Source: CAYONM01 sp964405325 | GTDB taxonomy: Bacteria; Planctomycetota; UBA11346 | Length of the DNA stretch: 5,090 nucleotides | Direction of reading: 5' to 3' | NCBI GenBank assembly: GCA_964405325.1 | Contig: CAYONM010000264.1 | Location: 1-5,090 of the forward strand | Shown here: positions 1-5,090 of the stretch, one piece after another | How positions within the stretch are numbered: position 1 is the first letter of the stretch | Layout: each line of letters begins with the position of its first letter | Translations under genes and position numbers: made by a program | Notes under the pieces: generated by a model | What the model was told of the DNA's origin: nothing | Databases searched by the model: none | The model's input: the letters and a program-made list of their open reading frames with translations, nothing else

Positions 1-35
1 CGCCTGGCTCTTATCGGATTCGTGCCGAATTCGAC

Positions 36-73
36 CTCTGAGGGACCCATCAACCATGACGCGTCCCTCAGAG
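36..73. repeat. Perfect 11-bp inverted repeat (hairpin)
   Basis: CTCTGAGGGAC at 36-46 is followed by a 16-nt spacer and its exact reverse complement GTCCCTCAGAG at 63-73. As RNA this would be a strong stem. No T-run follows on either strand, so it is not a canonical Rho-independent terminator. It could still end a gene lying left of the window, or be a remnant of a palindromic repeat. Its right arm overlaps the outer bases (69-73) of the larger inverted-repeat element that begins there. Confidence 0.6.
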
Positions 74-424
74 CTGGCCATTACCCACAAATCGGGAGCA
101 CAACGATGGGCTACACAGAGGCCAGTAGAGGCCACAGAGGTTTTGGTTATTCCGAGGTAACGACTGGTCTGTCCTCAGGCGCCATCGGATGCTCGGTGCC
201 GGCCCACCCGGAGCGCGAGGCCCTGCCTCGCAGGCAGCACAGAGATCGGCGCTGATCACCGGATGTTCCTGATGTCTTGAACGAGCACGGTTGCCGAGCT
301 TGCGCCGCATGGCGACGCGCTCCGTGGGTGTGCTGCGCGCGCTGATGGCGAGAGCCCTCTGTGTCTCTGTGCCTCTCTGTGTCACTATCTGGTTCGGCTG
401 ACTTGTGGGTAATGACCAGGTCTG
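69..424. mobile_element. Inverted-repeat element with CACAGAG-type repeat clusters
   Basis: The left end (69-90) and the reverse complement of the right end (403-424) match at 20 of 22 positions; the core is CTGGCCATTACCCACAA at 74-90 against TTGTGGGTAATGACCAG at 403-419. Just inside each end is a short-period repeat in opposite orientation: CACAGAGG-like units at 114-140 and CTCTGTGT-like units at 357-382. Such CACAGAG clusters are, from general knowledge, common beside GxxExxY-family genes in environmental bacteria. No transposase is present, and no target-site duplication is clear. I infer a small non-autonomous repeat cassette, but the mobility mechanism is unknown. The last plus-strand reading through the cluster (345-401) is an 18-codon peptide that simply translates the repeat. 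Confidence 0.5.
145..315 (+). pseudogene. Possible relic of a GxxExxY (PD-(D/E)XK-like) gene
   Basis: Two short stretches resemble opposite ends of GxxExxY proteins, which are about 125 residues long. At 179-240 the plus strand reads GAIGCSVPAHPERE. With small indels the DNA fits the family's N-terminal pattern IIGxxIxVHRELGPGLLE, for example CCCACCCGGAGC for the HRE part and CTGCCTCG for the following LLE. At 262-315 the DNA fits NVPVLKHGLRRM after small indels: TGTTCC, then TGTCTTGAA, then GCACGGTT, then TTGCGCCGCATGG. The middle of the gene, including the catalytic region, is missing, and the reading frame is broken several times. The position between inverted CACAGAG clusters, where intact family members often sit, supports the reading. 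This was recognised by eye, not by alignment; the alternative is chance similarity in spacer DNA. Confidence 0.4.
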
Positions 425-435
425 GAAAACCTGCT

Positions 436-476
436 ACCCCAACGGGGTTGCGGCGAAGACGGGCCGAGCTTGGCCC
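436..476 (-). terminator. Candidate weak terminator hairpins after the DUF255 gene
   Basis: Downstream of the minus-strand stop codon at 495-497 are two short stems. GGGCC/GGCCC pairs 461-465 with 472-476, with a 6-nt loop. ACCCC/GGGGT pairs 436-440 with 444-448, with a 3-nt loop. On the minus strand the second is followed by AGCAGGTTTTCC, a short T-run set a few bases away. The spacing from the stop (19-60 nt) is right for a terminator, but stems of 5 bp and a T-run of four make it weak. Confidence 0.3.
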
Positions 477-494
477 ACCTTCCGCAACAGGCCC

Positions 495-2513
495 CTACTC
501 CGCCATCGACAAGCGGGCTGTCAATTCCGCCGCGTTGGTCGCTGGCGCCAAACAACGCTGTCCCAAGCAAATCAAAGCCTGGCTGTGTGCCAGCTCGCGG
601 CGCTCGTGCAGACAGGACCAATCGCGCTCGATATCAGCCGGCACCACCTGCATACCCGGCGGCGCCAAGCGTCGGGCCTCGGCTTGCAATTCGGCGTGGA
701 CTGGTCCTGCCAGCACCAGATGCGACTCACCCTGACGCAAACGCCACCAGGCCTGGACCGCGGTGGCGGCCGCATGCGGCAGACGATGTAGCGTTGACGC
801 TGCGGCCTGCACCGCGGCGCGCGAACGCTGCAACCAGCGCTCCTCGCCGGTCAGCTGCCCAAGCCGGGCAAACCCCAAGGCCAAGGCGCTGCTGCCGGAT
901 GGCGCCGGGGTATCGATGTACTCACGACTGCGCCGGATCAGATCGTCGCGACCGGCGGGCGTGGTATAATAACCACCATCGGCTGCGGCCAGCTGACGAT
1001 GCGCGGCCTCGCCCACAGCCAGGGCACGATCGATCAGCGCTGGATCACCCAGCGCCTGGAAGGCCGCGGTGAGCCCCAACAGCAGGTGGCCATAATCGGT
1101 GATGTAAGCCGGTCGACCCGGCATACGGACCAAGCCGTCTGGGCCCTGTTCGCGCGTCACGAGCACCGCTGCCAGCTCCGCGGTGGCCTGATACCAACGC
1201 TGCTCGCCGGAGACGCGCGCCACCCAGGCCAAGCCCTGCAGCGCCAGACCATTCAGGTCGGTCAACACCTTGTCATCGCGCCCCGGTCGCGGCCGCTGAT
1301 CCCGGGCCTGACGCAGCCGCGGCAGCGCGTCCTGCCAGGCCTGCCGCTCCTGCTCCTGCGCGATGGGGTCAAGCGCTTGGAAAGCCGCACTGCCGCGGGG
1401 ATGCGGAATATGGCTGGCGACCGGCTCCAGATGACCACTGGGGCCGCGAGGGGCCTGACCCGGCGCCACATCCCAGAGCTCGACCAAACGCGCTGCCCGC
1501 GCGCCCAGTACGTCCTGTATGGCCGTTGGTGACCAGGCGTAAAACGCACCTTCGCCACCAGGATCGTCGGCATCCTCGGCCGCGGCGTAACCGAGCAAAC
1601 GCCCGTCGGCATCACAGACCCGCAAATCCCGCTGCAAGTAGTCAGCAATGGCAACCGCGCTGCGCAAAAAATCGCTCCGACCGCTGCGTTGTGCCGCCTG
1701 CGCATAGGCGGTCATCAGCAAGGCGTTATCGTACAGCATCTTCTCGAAATGCGGCACCCGCCACTGGGCATCGACACTATAACGGTGGAAACCGCCACCG
1801 ACCCGGTCGTGCAGGCCGCTATCCTGCATTGCCTCCAGGATACCGAGCAGCATCTCCTGCTGCACCTTGCTGAGGCTCGACCACAGCGCCAGCCCGGCCA
1901 GTAGACTGGTGGATGGCGGGAATTTGGGCTGCTGGCCCAATCCTGGATGCACCGGGTCGAATTGACTCTCGATCGCGATCAAAAACTGCCGATCCACATC
2001 TTCCGGCAATTCGGCCACACTCGCCGCTGCCTCCTGCTGTAACCAGTCGAAGACCCGATCGGCCTGGGCCTGCAGGCTCGAGCGATCCTGCTGCCACAAC
2101 TCGGCAATCCGCAGCAGCAGCTGGCGCCACTGCGCCGGCGGGTAGTAGGTCCCAGCAAAGAAAGGCCGGCCATCAGCATCGCCAATGGCATGCAGCGGCC
2201 AGCCACCCGAGCCGGTCATAGACTGGCAGACATCCATGTAGATCTCGTCCACTTCCGGATGTTCTTCCCGATCCACCTTGATGCAGACGAAGTGCTGGTT
2301 CATGACCGCAGCCAGGTCCGGATCCTCAAAACTCTCGTGTGCCATGACATGACACCAATGACAGGTGCTGTAGCCGATGGAGATCAGCACCGGTACATCG
2401 CGACGCTTGGCTTCGGCAAACGCCGCCTCGCCCCAGGGTTGCCACCAGACGGGATTGTCGGCATGTTGCCGCAGGTAGGGGCTGGCACTGCCGGCCAGGT
2501 TGTTCTGTTGCAT
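495..2513 (-). CDS. DUF255 / YyaL / SPATA20-family thioredoxin-domain protein
   Basis: A 672-residue protein of about the usual family length. Residues 1-160 form a thioredoxin-like domain, with the family opening (SPYLRQHADNPVWW, 11-24), a CHWC redox-type motif at 51-54, VDREEHPEVDE at 80-90, GGWP at 103-106 and GTYYPP at 121-126. The rest is an (alpha/alpha)6-barrel-like region resembling glycosidases and N-acylglucosamine epimerases: GGGFHRYSVD at 239-248, HFEKMLYDNA at 255-264, EDAD at 313-316, DDKVLTDLNG at 413-422, and a C-terminal CLGQRC at 649-654 followed by P. The biochemical role of the family is not firmly established; a redox or sugar-related activity is only inferred. Start: the frame is open upstream to 2828, but ATG 2511-2513 has a purine-rich ribosome site 6 nt away, and family homology begins directly after it. 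The alternative start at 2729 would add a signal-like MKTACLALLLSQL segment but has no ribosome site. Residues 190-198 (PGLGQQPKF) and 107-115 (LHAIGDADG) diverge from the usual GGFGxAPKF and LTVFLTPDG. Confidence 0.93.
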   Translation of the reverse strand: MQQNNLAGSASPYLRQHADNPVWWQPWGEAAFAEAKRRDVPVLISIGYSTCHWCHVMAHESFEDPDLAAVMNQHFVCIKVDREEHPEVDEIYMDVCQSMTGSGGWPLHAIGDADGRPFFAGTYYPPAQWRQLLLRIAELWQQDRSSLQAQADRVFDWLQQEAAASVAELPEDVDRQFLIAIESQFDPVHPGLGQQPKFPPSTSLLAGLALWSSLSKVQQEMLLGILEAMQDSGLHDRVGGGFHRYSVDAQWRVPHFEKMLYDNALLMTAYAQAAQRSGRSDFLRSAVAIADYLQRDLRVCDADGRLLGYAAAEDADDPGGEGAFYAWSPTAIQDVLGARAARLVELWDVAPGQAPRGPSGHLEPVASHIPHPRGSAAFQALDPIAQEQERQAWQDALPRLRQARDQRPRPGRDDKVLTDLNGLALQGLAWVARVSGEQRWYQATAELAAVLVTREQGPDGLVRMPGRPAYITDYGHLLLGLTAAFQALGDPALIDRALAVGEAAHRQLAAADGGYYTTPAGRDDLIRRSREYIDTPAPSGSSALALGFARLGQLTGEERWLQRSRAAVQAAASTLHRLPHAAATAVQAWWRLRQGESHLVLAGPVHAELQAEARRLAPPGMQVVPADIERDWSCLHERRELAHSQALICLGQRCLAPATNAAELTARLSMAE

Positions 2514-2519
2514 CGATTG

Positions 2520-2530
2520 CTCCCTCTCCT
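2520..2530 (-). promoter_or_regulatory. Ribosome binding site deciding the DUF255 gene start
   Basis: On the minus strand AGGAGAGGGAG (2530 down to 2520) ends 6 nt before ATG 2513. Two Shine-Dalgarno-like cores are present, GGGAG at 2520-2524 and AGGAG at 2526-2530. This supports 2513 over the in-frame upstream starts at 2828, 2738 and 2729, which lack such a site. Further upstream a lone -10-like AATAAT (2589-2584, minus strand) would give a leader of about 64 nt, but no matching -35 box is seen, so I do not call a promoter. Confidence 0.7.
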
Positions 2531-2743
2531 CGGTAGGGGGACCCGATCTATTCACAGCCACTGGCCGCCGCCACGGCGTGGCCATTATTTCGGCCACCTC
2601 CAGCGAAAAGACCATCCCCTCCGAAGTACTCCCGCTTCGCACTGCGTCCGCAGCCGGCACGGGACCCTCAAGAAATGCCGCTTTAAAGGTCAGTTGCGAA
2701 AGCAGCAGGGCCAGACAAGCCGTCTTCATGCTGTTCATGCTAG

Positions 2744-2900
2744 TGCTGTGTCCCATAAATAGCTGATAGAATTCAAAGCGCCGTAGTGCAGATGCAAGGC
2801 GCAGGTTCCGAAGGAATGGCAGCGCCATTGCGAGGGTTCTGCAACGCAGCAGATACGCTGCGCCGCGAAGAATTATGAAGGCTATTTATGGGACACAGCC
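2744..2900. mobile_element. MITE-like element with 19-bp perfect TIRs and flanking CTAG
   Basis: GCTGTGTCCCATAAATAGC at 2745-2763 is the exact reverse complement of 2881-2899. One base (2744, 2900) separates each arm from CTAG, at 2740-2743 and 2901-2904. Pairing continues imperfectly inward: GAATTC at 2769-2774 faces GAATTA at 2870-2875, with GC-rich partners beyond. The centre holds a small hairpin, AATGGC-AGC-GCCATT, at 2815-2829. The element is about 157 bp, too short to encode a transposase. A 4-bp CTAG duplication is typical of the IS5 subgroup of the IS5 family, so an IS5-type transposase elsewhere in the genome is the likely mover. That is inference, and because CTAG is palindromic it could instead be part of the inverted repeat. 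The element sits between two divergent genes, where it may alter promoters or transcript ends. Confidence 0.8.
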
Positions 2901-2904
2901 CTAG

Positions 2905-3042
2905 AGGCGTGGTCACCATGATGGGCATGAGCCGGCAACATGTCCGCAGTGGCAATGCCCGCCTCGACAGCCGTGATCGCCAGACGAGGCTGTCAGCTCA
3001 GGCGGTGGCCCGGCATGCCGCCCACGATGGAGGACCCCGCAC
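2905..3042 (+). other. glmS leader region with two competing hairpins
   Basis: This stretch separates the MITE-like element from glmS. GACAGCC at 2966-2972 pairs with GGCTGTC at 2988-2994, and GCCTCG at 2961-2966 pairs with CGAGGC at 2985-2990. The two pairings share bases 2966 and 2988-2990, so they are mutually exclusive. No sigma-70 promoter with both boxes is convincing. I see no glmS ribozyme-like structure, nor would one be expected outside Gram-positive relatives. Whether the hairpins affect glmS expression is unknown. No gene is supported here. Confidence 0.4.
3029..3033 (+). promoter_or_regulatory. Ribosome binding site of glmS
   Basis: GGAGG lies 9 nt before ATG 3043. It fixes the start so that residue 2 is the cysteine that must become the mature N-terminus. 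Confidence 0.75.
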
Positions 3043-4863
3043 ATGTGTGGAATCGCAGCCTATATCGGCCCCCTGGAAGCCGCTTCGGTCTTGTTGGTCG
3101 CCCTGGAGCGCCTGAAATACCGCGGCTACGACTCCGCCGGCCTGGCCCTGCTCAATGGTGGTCGAGATCTGATCCTGCGAAAATCGGCCGGCCGCCTGAA
3201 GCAGCTGCAAGATCTGGTGGACAGCCAGACCATCAGCGGCTCCTGTGGCATCGCCCACACCCGCTGGGCCACCCACGGCGCCCCCACCACCGAGAATGCA
3301 CATCCGCACACCGACACCGACCGCGAACTGGCGGTGGCGCACAATGGCATCATTGAAAACCACGAACAGCTGCGCAAACGCCTGGAAGCCGACGGCATCT
3401 TTTGCACCACCCAAACCGACACCGAGGTCATCCCACACCTGATCCGTCAGCATTACCAGGGTGATCCGATCGCCGCCGTGCAGGCGGTGCTGCCCCTGCT
3501 GGAAGGTTCCTACGCCTTCGCGGTGCTGTTCGCCGACCACCCGAAGCGCATCATCGCCGTACGCAAAGGCTCGCCACTGCTGTTGGGACGTGGCGAAGAT
3601 TGCCTGATGCTGGCCTCGGATATCCCCGCTCTGCTGCCGCATGCACAGGAGGTCTGCCAACTGGACGACGGCCAGCTGGTAGATCTGAATCACGAACAAT
3701 TGATCCTGTACGATCAGGACCAGGTCATCCAACCGGGCTTTCTGCCGATCGAAATCGATGTCGAAGCCGTCAGCATGGGTGACTTCGACAGTTTCATGGC
3801 CAAGGAGATCGCCGAACAACCGGAGATCCTCGCTCGCCTGCTGGACAGCCGCCTGAGCCAAGGGCGCCTGGTGCAACCGGACTACGGCGTCGACCTGAAG
3901 CAAATCAACCACGTGGTCTTCCTGGCCTGCGGCACCTCGTGGCATGCCGCGCTGCTGGGCAAGCGCTATCTGGAGCATTTCGCGCGGGTCCACGTGGAGG
4001 TGGACATCTCCTCGGAATACCGCTACCGCAACCCCGTCGCCTCCGGCGGCACCCTGGTGATCCCGATCTCGCAAAGCGGCGAGACCGCCGACACCCTGGC
4101 CAGCCTCCGCCTGGCGCGGTCCATGTTCATGCCGGTCATCGCCCTGGTGAACGTGATCGATTCCACCATTGCCCGCGAATCCGATGGCGTGATGCCCTTG
4201 TTGGCCGGCCCGGAAATCGGCGTCGCCAGCACCAAGGCCTACACCGCCCAGGTCCTGGCCCTGTACCTCTTTGCCCTGCAAATGGCGCGCGCCCGCGGCC
4301 TACTGTCCGAATCGGTTGAAGCCGCCGCTATCGTCGCTGCAGCAAAAATCCCCGAGCAATGCGCGCAAACTCTGCAGCTGGTCGACGAACCGGTCCGTGC
4401 CAGCGCCGAATTGCTGCACGCCGCGCAGGCGACGGTCTTCCTGGGCCGCGGCGGCGAGCACCCCACCGCCATGGAAGGTGCCTTGAAGCTGAAGGAAATC
4501 GCCTACGTCCATGCCATGGGCTACGCCGCCGGCGAATTCAAACACGGCCCCATCGCCCTGGTCACCGACATGCTGCCGGTGGTCTGCATTGTTCCACGCG
4601 ACCACATGTTCGAAAAAATGCTCTCGAATCTGGAAGAAGTCCGCGCCCGCTCCGGCCGCATCATCGCCATCGGCGAACCCGACGACGAGGCCCTGGAGCC
4701 TCTAGCCGACCACCTCTTCCCGGTCCCCGCCAGCGCCGACCCGATGCTGCAACCCTTGTTGTCAATCCTGCCACTGCAGCTCTACGCCCTGCACGTCGCC
4801 AACCTACGCGGCTGCGACGTCGACCAACCCCGCAACCTGGCCAAATCGGTGACCGTGGAATAG
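3043..4863 (+). CDS. glmS: Glutamine--fructose-6-phosphate aminotransferase (isomerizing), GlmS
   Basis: A cytosolic enzyme that converts L-glutamine and D-fructose 6-phosphate to glucosamine 6-phosphate and glutamate, the first committed step to UDP-GlcNAc for peptidoglycan and lipopolysaccharide. It has 606 residues, against 609 in E. coli, and is complete. The N-terminal class II glutaminase domain (about 2-220) has Cys2 as the nucleophile exposed after Met removal, KYRGYDS at 25-31, TRWATHG at 73-79, the oxyanion pair Asn101-Gly102 and TDTE at 125-128. The linker contains FMAKEIAEQP at 251-260. The first SIS domain has CGTS at 296-299, SQSGETADT at 343-351 and STKAYT at 396-401. The second SIS domain has Lys482, Glu485 and His501 in AGEFKHGP. 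The C-terminal tail CDVDQPRNLAKSVTVE includes Lys601, equivalent to the E. coli sugar-binding lysine. No glmU or regulator gene adjoins it upstream, unlike many gammaproteobacteria; its neighbour is divergent. Codon use is GC-rich and uniform. Confidence 0.98.
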   Translation: MCGIAAYIGPLEAASVLLVALERLKYRGYDSAGLALLNGGRDLILRKSAGRLKQLQDLVDSQTISGSCGIAHTRWATHGAPTTENAHPHTDTDRELAVAHNGIIENHEQLRKRLEADGIFCTTQTDTEVIPHLIRQHYQGDPIAAVQAVLPLLEGSYAFAVLFADHPKRIIAVRKGSPLLLGRGEDCLMLASDIPALLPHAQEVCQLDDGQLVDLNHEQLILYDQDQVIQPGFLPIEIDVEAVSMGDFDSFMAKEIAEQPEILARLLDSRLSQGRLVQPDYGVDLKQINHVVFLACGTSWHAALLGKRYLEHFARVHVEVDISSEYRYRNPVASGGTLVIPISQSGETADTLASLRLARSMFMPVIALVNVIDSTIARESDGVMPLLAGPEIGVASTKAYTAQVLALYLFALQMARARGLLSESVEAAAIVAAAKIPEQCAQTLQLVDEPVRASAELLHAAQATVFLGRGGEHPTAMEGALKLKEIAYVHAMGYAAGEFKHGPIALVTDMLPVVCIVPRDHMFEKMLSNLEEVRARSGRIIAIGEPDDEALEPLADHLFPVPASADPMLQPLLSILPLQLYALHVANLRGCDVDQPRNLAKSVTVE

Positions 4864-4916
4864 CCCGGAGGCGGACGGCGGCCAATCCATTGCAATTTCG
4901 ACCACACAAGAACCGT

Positions 4917-4948
4917 CTATCATCCGAAACTCAATGATTCTATGATAG
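4917..4948. repeat. Weak inverted repeat downstream of glmS
   Basis: CTATCAT at 4917-4923 is the reverse complement of ATGATAG at 4942-4948, with an 18-nt loop. A nested alternative pairs ATCAT (4919-4923) with ATGAT (4934-4938). It begins 54 nt after the glmS stop and is followed by a pyrimidine-rich stretch (4959-4976), not a clean T-run. It may be a poor terminator or a chance palindrome. Confidence 0.25.
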
Positions 4949-5090
4949 TGTCTGCCGCCTACTTCTTCTTTGCTTTGAGATTGCGACTCTAAGGGTGCGG
5001 AAAGCAACAAAGGTAGCAGATCGCACAGAGATTTTATCGATCCTTCAAGGCGCGAAGAGCGAGCATATCGAGTATATGTAAGCGATAAGC
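4949..5090. other. AT-richer intergenic stretch, no supported gene
   Basis: Composition drops visibly in GC compared with glmS. Short readings remain open to the right edge in more than one frame: plus strand from about 4979, and minus strand from the edge into the glmS tail. None has a convincing start, ribosome site or recognisable motif. A short CATAT/ATATG hairpin lies near 5064-5078. The stretch may hold the edge of a repeat or the far end of a gene lying outside the window. Confidence 0.3.

Noticed and set aside
20..32. TCGTGCCGAATTC resembles the EcoRI adaptor used in old cDNA library kits
   Set aside because: Only 13 nt match and the sequence on both sides looks like ordinary genomic DNA, so chance is the simpler explanation. 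An assembly check would settle it.
114..382. CACAGAG units as a CRISPR array
   Set aside because: Units are only 8-10 nt with no unique spacers of regular length, and the two clusters are inverted relative to each other.
68..385. Minus-strand 105-codon open frame over the repeat cassette
   Set aside because: Its ends translate the CACAGAG clusters, it has no family motif, and the relic signal is on the plus strand.
470..1532. Plus-strand open frames of 200 and 177 codons opposite the DUF255 gene
   Set aside because: Arginine/proline-rich or featureless products, fully covered by the strongly supported minus-strand gene; these are composition-driven shadows.
2904..3042. glmS ribozyme or riboswitch upstream of glmS
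   Set aside because: No ribozyme-like core or pseudoknot arrangement was recognisable in only about 140 nt, and that ribozyme is characteristic of Gram-positive lineages.
2998..4281. Long open frame of 427 codons antisense to glmS
   Set aside because: It mirrors the GC-rich codon pattern of glmS, has repetitive Q/G/H/D-rich composition and no recognisable domain or ribosome site. glmS on the other strand is unambiguous.
4804..5010. Minus-strand 68-codon frame starting at TTG and running into the glmS tail
   Set aside because: No convincing ribosome site or motif. About a third of it is antisense to the conserved glmS C-terminus. The frame continues open to the right edge without an ATG, so a partial outside gene cannot be excluded but is not supported.

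Overview
The window comes from a GC-rich bacterium, most likely a proteobacterium and possibly a gammaproteobacterium. This rests on base composition, the style of the two proteins and the kinds of small repeats present; no taxonomic marker settles it. There are two intact genes, transcribed away from each other, and a large share of the non-coding DNA consists of small, apparently non-autonomous repeat elements.

Layout. Bases 1-35 hold nothing I recognise. A perfect 11-bp hairpin lies at 36-73. It abuts an inverted-repeat element of about 356 bp (69-424) whose inner ends carry inverted clusters of CACAGAG-type repeats. Between those clusters are what look like the frameshifted first and last parts of a GxxExxY-family (PD-(D/E)XK-like) gene. 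Two small hairpins at 436-476 could end transcription of the first intact gene. That gene is on the minus strand (495-2513) and encodes a 672-residue DUF255/YyaL/SPATA20-type protein: a thioredoxin-like domain followed by an alpha-helical glycosidase-like barrel.

The divergent intergenic region (2514-3042, 529 bp) contains a MITE-like element (2744-2900) with perfect 19-bp terminal inverted repeats and a CTAG on each side, as left by IS5-type transposition. A pair of overlapping hairpins lies between it and the second gene.

The second gene, glmS (3043-4863, plus strand), encodes glutamine--fructose-6-phosphate aminotransferase, the enzyme that commits fructose-6-phosphate to UDP-GlcNAc, and so to peptidoglycan and lipopolysaccharide. 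All key catalytic residues are present. Downstream (4864-5090) the DNA is visibly AT-richer, with a weak inverted repeat and no supported gene.

The two intact genes show no functional link; they share only the intergenic region. I see no CRISPR array, tRNA, rRNA, intact transposase or obvious new multi-gene system. The most distinctive content is the two repeat elements and the gene relic.
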